From Micromonospora sp. NBC_00389 (GTDB lineage: Bacteria; Actinomycetota; Actinomycetes; Mycobacteriales; Micromonosporaceae), in the NCBI RefSeq assembly GCF_036059255.1, contig NZ_CP107947.1, positions 248,001-312,000 on the forward strand: a stretch of DNA of 64,000 nucleotides. Reading direction: 5' to 3'. The position numbers and the translations under genes were made by a program. Below, in pieces: positions 1 through 7,795 of the stretch. Position 1 is the first letter of the stretch, and each line of letters begins with the position of its first letter. Below the pieces are notes generated by a model. The model made no database searches. It had not been told where the DNA came from and saw only the letters and a list, made by a program, of their open reading frames with translations.

Positions 1-458
1 ATCCGGTCGCCGTGCAGCGACTCGCGCAGCGGGCGCAGCAGCGGGATGGCCCCGGCCACGGACGCCTCGTAGTAGAGGTCGCCGCCGCCCTCGGCCGCCG
101 CGTCGTGCAGCGCCACGCCGTCCTCGGCGAGCAGCGCCTTGTTGGCGGTGACCACGCTCTTGCCGGCGCGCAGCGCCTCGACCAGCCAGGTCCGGGCCGG
201 CTCGATGCCGCCGACCACCTCGATCACCACGTCCACGTCGTCGCGCTTGATCAGGCCGAGCGCGTCGGTCGTGAACAGGGTGGGGTCGACCGGCAGGTCA
301 CCGCGGTCACGGCCGAGTCGGCGGACGGCGATGCCGGCGATCTCCAGCGGAGCGCCGATCCGGGCGGCCAGGTCGGTCCCCTGCTCGTGCAGCAGCCGGA
401 CCACCTCCTGACCGACCGTGCCGCAGCCGAGCAGTGCCAAGCGCACAGGTGACGTCAT
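1..458 (-). CDS. hom: Homoserine dehydrogenase, N-terminal part (runs off left edge)
   Basis: NAD(P)-dependent homoserine dehydrogenase reduces aspartate semialdehyde to homoserine, the branch step to threonine and methionine. The 152 visible residues begin MTSPVRLALLGCGTVGQEV, a Rossmann dinucleotide-binding start with a GxGxxG-like loop at about residues 10-15. They continue through VDVVIEVVGG and the conserved VTANKALLA block at about residue 110, then an ASVAGAIPLLRPLRE segment typical of the family. The ATG overlaps the lysA stop by four bases (ATGA, 455-458), so the two genes are very likely translationally coupled. The catalytic and any ACT domain lie beyond the window. Family assignment is secure; only the 3' part is missing. 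Confidence 0.95.
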   Translation of the reverse strand, partial: MTSPVRLALLGCGTVGQEVVRLLHEQGTDLAARIGAPLEIAGIAVRRLGRDRGDLPVDPTLFTTDALGLIKRDDVDVVIEVVGGIEPARTWLVEALRAGKSVVTANKALLAEDGVALHDAAAEGGGDLYYEASVAGAIPLLRPLRESLHGDR

Positions 459-1840
459 CCCACATCCAAAGCCAGCAGATCCTCTTCGGTCTCCCGCCGG
501 ACGATCAGACGCGCCTGGCCGTCGCGCACCGCGACCACCGGTGGCCGGGGTACGTGGTTGTAGTTGCTGGCCATGCTGCGGCAGTAGGCACCGGTGCCGG
601 GCACCGCGACAAGATCTCCGGCCTGCACGTCGGCGGGCAGGAATTCATCCTTCACCACGATGTCCCCGGACTCACAGTGCTTTCCCACCACGCGGGCGAG
701 CATCGGCTCGGCGGTGGAGGCACGGGAGGCCAGCGTCGCCGAGTAGGACGCGTCATAGAGCGCCGTCCGGATGTTGTCGCTCATCCCGCCGTCGACGCTG
801 ACGTACGTGCGGATGCCGTCGAGGTCCTTGACCGTGCCGACCTCGTAGAGGGTGAACACGGACGGCCCGACAATGGCCCGCCCCGGCTCGATGGAGAGCC
901 GCGGCACGGCCAGATTCTCCGCCGCGCACTCCGAGTCGACGATCTTGCGCAGCCGCTTGGCCAGGTCCTGCGGAGCGGCCGGGTCGTCCTGGGTGGTGTA
1001 GGCGATGCCGAAGCCGCCGCCCAGGTCCAGCTCGGGCAGTTCGACCCCGCGCGCGTCGCGGATCTGCGCCTGGAGGGCGAGCACCCGGCGGGCGGAGACC
1101 TCGAAGCCGCTGGCGTCGAAGATCTGCGAGCCGATGTGCGAGTGCAGCCCGCGCAACTCCAGTACGTCCTCGTCGAGGATCTTGAAGGCGGCCGACGCGG
1201 CCGCCCCGCCGGCCAGCGAGAAGCCGAACTTCTGGTCCTCGTGGGCGGTGGCGATGAACTCGTGGGTGTGCGCCTCGACGCCGACGGTGACCCGGACCAG
1301 CACCCGGGGGCGGACCCCCCGCTCGCGGGCCAGCGCGGTCAGCCGGTCGATCTCGGTGAACGAGTCGACGATGATCCGCCCCACCCTGGCGTCCAGTGCC
1401 CGGCTCAGCTCGGCCACCGACTTGTTGTTGCCGTGAAAGCCGATCCGCTCCGGCGGCATCCCGGCCGCCAGCGCGGTGGCCAGCTCGCCGCCGGTGCAGA
1501 CGTCGAGGTGCAGCCCCTCCTCGGCGATCATCCGGACCACCGCCCGGCAGAGGAACGCCTTGCCGGCGTAGTAGACGTCCTCGGTCGGGAAGGCCGCCCG
1601 AAAGTCCCGGCAGCGTGACCGCAGGTCGTCCTCGTCGAGGACGTACACCGGGGTGCCGAACTCGGCCGCGATGTCGCGGACGCTCAGGCCCGCGACGGCG
1701 ACCGCGCCGTCGGCGCCGCGCGTCACCGTGCGTGGCCACAGCGCCGGCACGAGGGCGTTGACGTCCTGTGGGGTACGCAGCCAGGCCGGCCCCTGGTTGC
1801 TGATGTCCGCGTGCAGCGCACCAGCCTCATGAGCCCTCAT
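455..1840 (-). CDS. lysA: Diaminopimelate decarboxylase
   Basis: PLP enzyme (fold type III) that decarboxylates meso-diaminopimelate to L-lysine, the last step of lysine synthesis in the cytoplasm. The 461-residue protein has the normal family length. The Schiff-base lysine sits in YYAGKAF (Lys94). The alpha/beta barrel carries HSHIGSQ, the GGGFG phosphate-binding loop and EPGR. The C-terminal domain has CESGD near residue 390 and a late Tyr in GTGAYCRSMASNYN, which contribute to the dimeric active site. The ATG lies one base after the argS stop, and the gene overlaps hom by four bases, so argS-lysA-hom reads as one operon. The pairing of argS with lysA is common in actinobacteria. Confidence 0.97.
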   Translation of the reverse strand: MRAHEAGALHADISNQGPAWLRTPQDVNALVPALWPRTVTRGADGAVAVAGLSVRDIAAEFGTPVYVLDEDDLRSRCRDFRAAFPTEDVYYAGKAFLCRAVVRMIAEEGLHLDVCTGGELATALAAGMPPERIGFHGNNKSVAELSRALDARVGRIIVDSFTEIDRLTALARERGVRPRVLVRVTVGVEAHTHEFIATAHEDQKFGFSLAGGAAASAAFKILDEDVLELRGLHSHIGSQIFDASGFEVSARRVLALQAQIRDARGVELPELDLGGGFGIAYTTQDDPAAPQDLAKRLRKIVDSECAAENLAVPRLSIEPGRAIVGPSVFTLYEVGTVKDLDGIRTYVSVDGGMSDNIRTALYDASYSATLASRASTAEPMLARVVGKHCESGDIVVKDEFLPADVQAGDLVAVPGTGAYCRSMASNYNHVPRPPVVAVRDGQARLIVRRETEEDLLALDVG

Positions 1841-1841
1841 G

Positions 1842-3509
1842 TCACATCCTCTCGGGTGCGGAGACGCCGAGCAGGTGCAGACCGTTGGCGATCACCGTGC
1901 GGGTGGCGTTGTTGAGCCAGAGCCGGGCCCGGTGCAGGTCGGTGACCTCCTCGTCGCCCAACGGCAGCACCCGGCAGTTGTCGTAGAACCGGTGGAAGGA
2001 GGCGGCGACGCTCTCCTCCAGGTAGCGGGCCACCCGGTGCGGCTCGCGCAGCTCGGCGGCGGTGGCGACCACCGCCGGGAACTCGGCGAGCGCCTTGAGC
2101 AGCTCGTTCTCCTTCTCGTGCCCGAGCAGCTCGGGGCGGAAATCGTCGGCGCCGCCCTGGAGCAGCCCCACCTCGGCGGCGTTGCGGGCCACGCCCGCCG
2201 TCCGGGCGGCGACGTACTGCACGTAGTAGACCGGGTTGTCACGGGTGGCCCGGGTCCACAGCTCGATGTCGATGTCGATCGGGGAGTCGCTGGAGTAGCG
2301 GGCCAGCGCGTACCGGGAGGCGTCCACCCCGATCGCCTCGACCAGGTCCTCCAGGGTGATCACAGTGCCGGCCCGCTTGCTCATCCGCACCGGGGCGCCG
2401 TCGCGCAGCAGGTTGACCAGCTGCCCGATCAGGATCTCCAGGTTGCGCTCCGGGTCGTCGCCGAAGCAGGCGGCCATCGCCTTCATCCGGCCGATGTAGC
2501 CGTGGTGGTCGGCGCCCAGCATGATCACAACCCGCTCGAAGCCGCGCTCCCGCTTGTCCAGGTAGTAGGCGCAGTCCGCGGCGAAGTACGTCCACTCGCC
2601 GTTGGACTTGCGCAGCACCCGGTCCTTGTCGTCGCCGAAGTCGGTGGTCCGCAACCAGGTGGCGCCCTCGGACTCGTAGACCTGGCCCTGCTCACGCAGC
2701 CGGGCCAGGGCGAGGTCCAGCTCACCTCGGTCGTGCAGGTCCTTCTCGTTGAAGTAGGTGTCGAACTCCACCCCGAAGTCGCGCAGCGAGGAGCGGATCT
2801 CGTCGAACATCAGCGCGACGCCCTCGACCCGGAACACCTCCTGGGCGGCGGCGTCGTCCAGGGTCAGCACGTCCGGCCGACGGGCCTGCACCTCGGCGGC
2901 GATCTCCCCGATGTACGCCCCGCCGTAGCCGTCCTCGGGCGCGGACTGGCCGTTGGCGGCGGCGAGCAGCGAGCGGGCGAACCGGTCGATCTGCGACCCG
3001 GCGTCGTTGAAGTAGTACTCCGTGCCCACCTCGGCGCCGGTGGCCCGCAGCAGCCGGCTGAGCGCGTCACCGACGGCCGCCCAGCGGACCCCGCCGATGT
3101 GCACCGGGCCGGTCGGGTTGGCCGACACGAACTCCAGGTTGATCTTTTCGCCGGCAAGCCGGTCGCTGCGGCCGTACTCCGCGCCGGCCTCGACGATCAC
3201 CCGGGCGAGCTGGCCGGCGGCGGCCGCGTCCAGCCGGATGTTCAGGAAGCCTGGGCCGGCGATTTCCACCGACTTGACCCCGGGTGCCCGGCCCAGCTCG
3301 TCGGCCAGCGCGGCGGCCAGCTCGCGCGGCGGAACGCCCACCTTCTTGCTCAACTGCAGGGCGAGCGTGGAGGCGTAGTCGCCGTGCTCGGGGTTGCGGG
3401 GTCGCTCCACCGCCGTACGCTCCGGCAGCGCGGCCTGGTCCAGGCCACGCTCGCTGAAGACGGCGCGGGCAGCGGTGAGGACGACCGAGGCGAGTTCTGC
3501 AGGAGTCAC
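1842..3509 (-). CDS. argS: Arginyl-tRNA synthetase
   Basis: Class I aminoacyl-tRNA synthetase charging tRNA-Arg. The 555 residues include an N-terminal additional domain for the tRNA D-loop (about residues 1-105) and the HIGH-type signature in [10 protein letters not shown] (HIGG at 137-140). A degenerate KMSKS loop is present as MSKRAG near residue 380, and a C-terminal anticodon-binding helical domain ends in [13 protein letters not shown]. The start is a GTG with no Shine-Dalgarno; a TAACAT hexamer lies exactly six bases upstream, so the transcript is probably leaderless. It heads the argS-lysA-hom operon. A tRNA-Arg(CCG) gene lies about 2.6 kb away but is not linked to it transcriptionally. 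Confidence 0.97.
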   Translation of the reverse strand: MTPAELASVVLTAARAVFSERGLDQAALPERTAVERPRNPEHGDYASTLALQLSKKVGVPPRELAAALADELGRAPGVKSVEIAGPGFLNIRLDAAAAGQLARVIVEAGAEYGRSDRLAGEKINLEFVSANPTGPVHIGGVRWAAVGDALSRLLRATGAEVGTEYYFNDAGSQIDRFARSLLAAANGQSAPEDGYGGAYIGEIAAEVQARRPDVLTLDDAAAQEVFRVEGVALMFDEIRSSLRDFGVEFDTYFNEKDLHDRGELDLALARLREQGQVYESEGATWLRTTDFGDDKDRVLRKSNGEWTYFAADCAYYLDKRERGFERVVIMLGADHHGYIGRMKAMAACFGDDPERNLEILIGQLVNLLRDGAPVRMSKRAGTVITLEDLVEAIGVDASRYALARYSSDSPIDIDIELWTRATRDNPVYYVQYVAARTAGVARNAAEVGLLQGGADDFRPELLGHEKENELLKALAEFPAVVATAAELREPHRVARYLEESVAASFHRFYDNCRVLPLGDEEVTDLHRARLWLNNATRTVIANGLHLLGVSAPERM

Positions 3510-3515
3510 CCAGCC

Positions 3516-3521
3516 ATGTTA
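3516..3521 (-). promoter_or_regulatory. Putative -10 element for leaderless argS
   Basis: On the minus strand TAACAT (TAnnnT type) is separated by six bases from the argS GTG. There is no purine-rich ribosome-binding site before the GTG. This is the geometry expected when transcription starts at the first base of the start codon. No clear -35 is visible. Confidence 0.5.
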
Positions 3522-3607
3522 TCGGGGGTAGACTCGGGCACTCGGCGGCTACCCACCGCGTCATCCGGCCCGCCAACATCCCTGACCGACCGACTTGACG
3601 AGGCACG

Positions 3608-4420
3608 ATGAGCATCAGCACCCCCGGTGGCCCTGAGCGCCGCCCGACCGTGGTCAGCACCGGCAAGAAGCCGGCCGCAGGCCGGCCGGCGTCCGGCGCC
3701 AAGGCCGGTTCCGGCAAGCCGGCGGGCAAGCCTGCGGGCACTCCGCGGGCAGGTGGCAAGGGCCCCCGCAAGCCGGTCACCCCGGTCAAGGTGAGCCAGG
3801 GCCGCGCGTGGGGCCCGATCGCGCTCTTCGTCGCCGTGGGCGTGCTCGCCGCCGGCATCATCGGGTACGGCGCCTGGGCGTCGTTCCAGGGTGCCAAGCC
3901 GTGGGACAAGCGGGCGAATGCCATCGACGGCATCGTCAACTACCGCAAGTCGGACCCGGAGAGCCTCAAGTACGAGGCACACAAGTCCGGCCCGCTGACC
4001 TACAAGTACTCGCCGCCGGTGGGCGGGGTGCACAACGCCACCTGGCAGAACTGCATGGGTGACGTGTACGACGCCCCGATCGCCAGCGAGCACGCGGTGC
4101 ACAGCCTGGAGCACGGCGCCGTCTGGGTCACCTACCGGCCGGGCCTGCCGCAGGACCAGATCGACAAGCTCGCCGGCAAGGTCCGCGGCGTCGAGAAGAT
4201 GATGATGAGCCCGTACGAGGGCCTGGACAAGCCGATCTCGCTTCAGGCGTGGGGCTTCCAGCTCAAGGTCGACAACGCCGACGACGCGCGGATCGACGAG
4301 TTCATCAAGGACCTGCGGGTGAACGCCTCCATCGAGGGCCCGACCGCGCTGTGCAACACCGGCGTCACCGCCACCGGCACCACGCCGCGTGACCTCGACT
4401 CCCAGATGCCCACCCAGTAA
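3608..4420 (+). CDS. DUF3105 membrane-anchored protein
   Basis: A 270-residue protein of the DUF3105 family, function unknown. The first 65 residues are a basic, low-complexity cytoplasmic tail rich in Lys, Ala, Gly and Pro. One membrane helix follows at about 70-92 (IALFVAVGVLAAGIIGYGAW), and then an extracytoplasmic domain. This domain carries the family signature PPVGGVHNATWQNCMGDVY followed by AVHSLEHGAVWVTYRPGL, rich in conserved His and a Cys; a second Cys is near the C-terminus (TALCNTG). The start has GAGG eight bases upstream. It is divergent from argS and followed after eight bases by the DUF305 gene, so the two are probably cotranscribed. DUF3105/DUF305 pairs recur in actinobacteria; a metal-related role is possible for the partner but unproven. 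Confidence 0.9.
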   Translation: MSISTPGGPERRPTVVSTGKKPAAGRPASGAKAGSGKPAGKPAGTPRAGGKGPRKPVTPVKVSQGRAWGPIALFVAVGVLAAGIIGYGAWASFQGAKPWDKRANAIDGIVNYRKSDPESLKYEAHKSGPLTYKYSPPVGGVHNATWQNCMGDVYDAPIASEHAVHSLEHGAVWVTYRPGLPQDQIDKLAGKVRGVEKMMMSPYEGLDKPISLQAWGFQLKVDNADDARIDEFIKDLRVNASIEGPTALCNTGVTATGTTPRDLDSQMPTQ

Positions 4421-4428
4421 GGACGGCG

Positions 4429-5097
4429 ATGACTGCTCCCGCCACCACTGACAGCGAGCACGACGAGGCTCCGGCCGCCCCGGACCAGGGCGGCCAGGCC
4501 CCGGCGCGGCGCTACGGCGTGCTGGCGCTGACCGCCATGCTCGTGGTGGGCCTGCTGCTCGGGTTCGGCGGCGGCCTGCTCACCCCGGGGCTCACCCGAC
4601 CGGGTGACACCTCGGTGGAGGCGGGCTTCGCGCGGGACATGACCACGCACCACACCCAGGCGGTGGAGATGAGCCTGACCGCGTACCGGTCGGCGACGCT
4701 GCCCGGGGTGCGGCAGATGGCAGTCGACATCGCCAGCGGGCAGCAGGGCGAGATCGGCGCCATGCAGACCTGGCTGCGGCAGTGGGAGCTGAGCCCGACC
4801 GGGTCGCAGCCGCCAATGTCGTGGATGTCCGACGGGGCCACTGTCAAGGACGGGCTGATGCCGGGGATGGCCACCCCGCAGGAGATGGCCGCCCTGCGTG
4901 ACGCCCAGGGCATCGAGGTCGACCGGCAGTTCCTGGACCTGATGATCAATCATCACCTGGGCGGCATCCACATGATCGACGCGGTGCTCGGCGAGACCGA
5001 CAACGCCGAGGTGCTGCGGGTGGCGCGGACCATGAAGTCCACCCAGCAGAGCGAGCTGAACAACCTCCGGCAGCTCCAGGCGCAGGCCAAGGGCTGA
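4429..5097 (+). CDS. DUF305 family membrane-anchored protein
   Basis: A 222-residue DUF305 (ferritin-like fold) protein. It has a short cytoplasmic tail, one membrane helix at about residues 27-50, and an extracytoplasmic helical domain with two His/Met-rich repeats. These are MTTHHTQAVEMSL near residue 70 and MINHHLGGIHMIDAVL near 175. Paired HHxxxVxM motifs in this family are thought to bind copper or other metals; no enzyme activity is established. The spacer carries AAGGA six bases before the ATG. It follows the DUF3105 gene by eight bases and ends just before a strong hairpin, so the pair forms a two-gene unit. Confidence 0.92.
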   Translation: MTAPATTDSEHDEAPAAPDQGGQAPARRYGVLALTAMLVVGLLLGFGGGLLTPGLTRPGDTSVEAGFARDMTTHHTQAVEMSLTAYRSATLPGVRQMAVDIASGQQGEIGAMQTWLRQWELSPTGSQPPMSWMSDGATVKDGLMPGMATPQEMAALRDAQGIEVDRQFLDLMINHHLGGIHMIDAVLGETDNAEVLRVARTMKSTQQSELNNLRQLQAQAKG

Positions 5098-5115
5098 CCT
5101 ACCGGACGGGCGCAT

Positions 5116-5157
5116 CGGGCCCGCGTCACCGCCGTGGACCGGCGGGGCGCGGGCCCG
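5116..5157 (+). terminator. Hairpin terminator after the DUF3105-DUF305 pair
   Basis: CGGGCCCGCG at 5116-5125 pairs perfectly with CGCGGGCCCG at 5148-5157, and the loop holds a second GC-rich stem. No T-run follows, as is usual in high-GC actinobacteria. Confidence 0.6.
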
Positions 5158-5161
5158 CATC

Positions 5162-5992
5162 ATGTGGTGGGAACGACCCCCTCTTGTCCCTGAAATCCTG
5201 TATGGGCGTTTTGAGCGGTGCAACCGATTACGTTGCTTAGAGAGTTTTCTCCGCACATATCGTGACCAGTTGCGATTCGGGCTCGTTGCGCAGGACGTGG
5301 GGGTTGCACTCAGAGACGCACGGCGTTCGGTCACCAGCTGGTGCCGGCGCCACACCATCGGCGGTGACGGGGCGGTGGCAGCCGTCCGTCGCGGACAGCG
5401 GCAGGGCGAGCCGGGAATGCTCAGCCGCGAACAGGAACTCGAACTGATCGACGCGCTCCGGGGCGTCCACCCCGACGAGTTCGGCCTGGACGAGGAGCTG
5501 TGGACGCGGCAGAGCCTCACCACGCTCATCCAGCGCCGGTTCGACCTGCCGCTGGACGCGGGGGCGGTCGGGGCGTACCTGCGGGCCTGGGGGTTGGGTC
5601 CGCGGGAGCCGCGCGAGCGGGCCTGCGGGCTCTGCGTCAGCGCGGTCGAGCGCTGGGTACGCAGCGAGTACCCGGCGATCACCCGGGCCGCCCAGGAGCA
5701 CCTCGCCGAGGTCTACTGGCTCGGGCGGGTCCGGCTGCGCGGCACCATGCCGGCGGCCGACGTGATCTCCGCCGTCTCGTCCCGCGGTCGGGTGCGCTTC
5801 ATGATCACCACGCCGACGGTGGACCCGCCGCTGCCCCGCGACTTCGTGCTGCGACTCAGTGGGGAGGAGCAGCGCACCGTGCACCTGATCGTGGACGGCT
5901 CCTGGCCGCGCAACGAGTGGCCCCGGCGACTCCCCCGGCGGATCGTGCTTCACCCGCTGCCCAGCTGCGGTCGGGTGATCGCCGCCGCCTGA
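5162..5992 (+). CDS. IS630-like winged-helix transposase derivative, probably inactive
   Basis: The reading frame resembles IS630-family transposases. It shows an N-terminal helix-turn-helix (GLVAQDVGVALRDARRSVTSW, about residues 40-60), a winged-helix segment (ELIDALRGVHPDEFGLDEELWTRQSLTTLI, about 92-121) and then a shrunken DDE-like domain. Near the end HLIVDGSWPRNEW recalls the family's second catalytic Asp block, and RIVLHPLPSCGRV stands where the LPpysPxLNPxE block should be. The first Asp block (usually DE) is replaced by YWLGRVRL and the final Asn/Glu are absent, so catalysis is unlikely. No terminal inverted repeats were seen. The true start is uncertain: 5162 has no ribosome-binding site, and TTG 5270 or ATG 5417 are alternatives. 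It may be a domesticated DNA-binding protein or a fossil. Confidence 0.6.
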   Translation: MWWERPPLVPEILYGRFERCNRLRCLESFLRTYRDQLRFGLVAQDVGVALRDARRSVTSWCRRHTIGGDGAVAAVRRGQRQGEPGMLSREQELELIDALRGVHPDEFGLDEELWTRQSLTTLIQRRFDLPLDAGAVGAYLRAWGLGPREPRERACGLCVSAVERWVRSEYPAITRAAQEHLAEVYWLGRVRLRGTMPAADVISAVSSRGRVRFMITTPTVDPPLPRDFVLRLSGEEQRTVHLIVDGSWPRNEWPRRLPRRIVLHPLPSCGRVIAAA

Positions 5993-6093
5993 CCGCCCCG
6001 GGCGGTCGGGCGGCTGACCACCAGGGCGATCGGGCGGTTGGCGACACGATCGGGTCACCGGATACCGATTCGGCGTTCACGGAGGAGGTTTGC

Positions 6094-6099
6094 TAGTCT
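6094..6099 (+). promoter_or_regulatory. Putative -10 element of the tRNA-Arg gene
   Basis: TAGTCT matches the TAnnnT actinobacterial -10 pattern and lies 15 bases before the mature tRNA 5' end. No convincing -35 is visible at the expected distance. Confidence 0.4.
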
Positions 6100-6113
6100 T
6101 CTCCAGTCGCTGA

Positions 6114-6188
6114 GCCCCCGTAGCTCAGGGGATAGAGCACCGCCCTCCGGAGGCGGGGGCGCAGGTTCGAATCCTGCCGGGGGCACCA
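6114..6188 (+). tRNA. tRNA-Arg (anticodon CCG, reads CGG)
   Basis: The acceptor stem GCCCCCG (6114-6120) pairs with CGGGGGC (6178-6184), followed by A and an encoded CCA (6185-6188). The D-arm TAGCTCAGGGGATAGAGCA and the T-loop GGTTCGAATCC are canonical. The anticodon stem CCGCC/GGCGG encloses CTCCGGA, giving anticodon CCG at 6147-6149. CGG is a major Arg codon in this GC-rich genome. Confidence 0.97.
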
Positions 6189-6203
6189 TCGTTAAATCGC
6201 ACA

Positions 6204-6242
6204 TAAGGCCCCTGACAGGGTAAACCCCGGTCAGGGGCCTTA
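6204..6242 (+). terminator. Perfect 13-bp hairpin between tRNA-Arg and the convergent oxidoreductase gene
   Basis: TAAGGCCCCTGAC at 6204-6216 pairs perfectly with 6230-6242, with a 13-base loop. The right arm contains the stop codon of the minus-strand oxidoreductase gene (6240-6242). The hairpin can therefore serve as a terminator for both convergent units. Confidence 0.75.
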
Positions 6243-7169
6243 GTCGTGTGCCCAGGGCTGGAGCACGTAGCGACCGCGCACCCCACCCTTCGCCATGGCC
6301 CGGTGGGCGTCGTCGACCTGGTCCAGCGGCATGACCGTGTGCACTCGGGCCGGCAGTTCGCCGGACGCGGTGCGGGCGAGCAGGTCACCCAATCGAGGGC
6401 CGTCGGGGTGCGCCACCACGGCGGCTACGGTGATCCCACGCTCCATGGCCGGCACGGCGTTCGGCCGGACGCCGACGAACGCCCCGCCGTCGCGGACCAG
6501 GGCGAGACCCTGCTCCTGCAGGGCAGCACCGTCGGCGACCGCGTCCCAGCCCGGCTCGGCTCGGGCGGTGAAGTCGGCGCCGAGGCTGCGGACGAACTCC
6601 TCGTCCTCGGCTCGGGCCAGGCCGGTCACGCGCCAGCCGCGGTCCTGCGCGAGCGAGGCGACGTACCCTCCGACCGCGCCGGCCGCCCCGGTCACCAGCA
6701 GCCGGTTACCGCCGGTGGGCGCGTCGCCGAGCAGGTCGACGATCTGCGCCGCAGCCAGCCCATTGAGCGGCACCGTCGACGCCGCGACCAGGTCCAGCCC
6801 GTCAGGCACGACGGCGAGGTCGGCGGCCGGCACGACGAGCTGTTCGGCGTAGGTGCCGAAGTCGCGGTCGAACCCAGCCACCAGACCGGCGACCCGGGTA
6901 CCTACGGTCAGCTCCACGCCGCGGCCGGCGGCTACCACGATGCCGGCGAAGTCCCAACCCAGGCCGGTACGCTCCGCCTGATTGATCAGGCCCATGGCGT
7001 GGAAGAAGCCACCCGCGACCCCGAGGTCGACGGGGTTGACCGGCGCAGCGGCGATCTCGACCCGGACCTCGCCGGGCCGGGGCTCAGTTACGGGAACGTC
7101 AATGATCTCGATCGAGCCGGGTGCGCCCGGGGTGCGCACGACGGCGGTGCGGTAGGTGGACATGCTCAT
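6240..7169 (-). CDS. NADP-dependent quinone oxidoreductase (zinc-free MDR family)
   Basis: A 309-residue medium-chain dehydrogenase/reductase of the quinone oxidoreductase type. It has the N-terminal GroES-like fold with PGEVRVEIAAAPVNPVDLGV and GWDFAGIVVAAG. A Rossmann domain carries LLVTGAAGAVGGYVASLAQDRG near residue 145 as the NADP-binding glycine loop. The structural and catalytic zinc ligands of classical alcohol dehydrogenases are missing, as expected for this branch. The start at 7169 has GAGGAG seven bases upstream; a longer frame upstream has no such site. It is divergent from an HxlR regulator gene, which suggests a stress-responsive reductase under that regulator. The substrate is not known. 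Confidence 0.88.
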   Translation of the reverse strand: MSMSTYRTAVVRTPGAPGSIEIIDVPVTEPRPGEVRVEIAAAPVNPVDLGVAGGFFHAMGLINQAERTGLGWDFAGIVVAAGRGVELTVGTRVAGLVAGFDRDFGTYAEQLVVPAADLAVVPDGLDLVAASTVPLNGLAAAQIVDLLGDAPTGGNRLLVTGAAGAVGGYVASLAQDRGWRVTGLARAEDEEFVRSLGADFTARAEPGWDAVADGAALQEQGLALVRDGGAFVGVRPNAVPAMERGITVAAVVAHPDGPRLGDLLARTASGELPARVHTVMPLDQVDDAHRAMAKGGVRGRYVLQPWAHD

Positions 7170-7242
7170 GGGTCCGCTCCTCATGGCTTGTGTTCGACGG
7201 TCTTCCCACATCACTATTGAGGGGTAACTCTCCACTAGGAAG

Positions 7243-7262
7243 TACGCACCTCAGAGTGCGTA
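7243..7262. promoter_or_regulatory. Palindromic operator candidate between the oxidoreductase and HxlR genes
   Basis: TACGCAC (7243-7249) and GTGCGTA (7256-7262) form a perfect 7+7 inverted repeat with a six-base centre. It lies 30 bases before the HxlR start and 74 bases before the oxidoreductase start. Its size suits a dimeric winged-helix regulator such as HxlR, acting on both divergent genes. Confidence 0.5.
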
Positions 7263-7291
7263 GGGCACCGCCCGGTAGGAAGGAGCAGTCG

Positions 7292-7735
7292 ATGCCAACA
7301 CGGACGGCAGCCCAGAGGCGGGCACAGGCGCAGGCGGACTACGACGCGTTCCTCGCACGCTGCCCCAGCCGCCAGCTACTCGACCGGATCTCCGACAAGT
7401 GGGTGACGCTGATCCTGGCGGCACTCGGCAGCGACGGCCCGCATGCCCCCGGCAGCAACCGTGTCGGCGAGCCGCGAGCGATGCGCTACTCGGAGTTGGC
7501 CCGCCGGCTGGCCGGCGTCAGCCAGAAGATGCTCACCCAGACGCTGCGCTCCCTCGAACGCGACGGCCTGGTCACCCGCACCGTGACGGCAACCGTGCCG
7601 GTCACCGTCACGTACGAGCTGACCGACCTGGGTCTCTCGCTCCACCACCTGATGCGTGCCGTCAAGGATTGGGCCGAGGCGCACATGGACGAGGTGCTCG
7701 CCAATCGCGAGCAGCATGACATCCGCGTCGCCTGA
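7292..7735 (+). CDS. HxlR-family transcriptional regulator
   Basis: A 147-residue winged-helix regulator. The family start is seen as CPSRQLLDRISDKWVTLILAAL (about residues 24-45), with Cys24 in the position conserved in redox- or electrophile-sensing HxlR proteins. The recognition helix region is MRYSELARRLAGVSQKMLTQTLRSLERDGLVTR, and the wing contains VPVTVTYELT. A roughly 14-residue insertion (GSDGPHAPGSNRVGEP) between the first helix and the HTH is unusual. The ATG at 7292 has AGGAAGGAG upstream. It is divergent from the quinone oxidoreductase gene, with a palindrome in between, and upstream of an aldo/keto reductase. It probably senses reactive carbonyls or quinones and controls these reductases. 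Confidence 0.9.
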   Translation: MPTRTAAQRRAQAQADYDAFLARCPSRQLLDRISDKWVTLILAALGSDGPHAPGSNRVGEPRAMRYSELARRLAGVSQKMLTQTLRSLERDGLVTRTVTATVPVTVTYELTDLGLSLHHLMRAVKDWAEAHMDEVLANREQHDIRVA

Positions 7736-7795
7736 ACGCTGACCATCAGCGCGAGAGCGTGCTGTTAGCGTTGCCCCCTCAACAGGGGAGACAGA

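Noticed and set aside
5162..5992. A complete insertion sequence
   Set aside because: No terminal inverted repeats or target duplications were found around it and the catalytic residues are missing.
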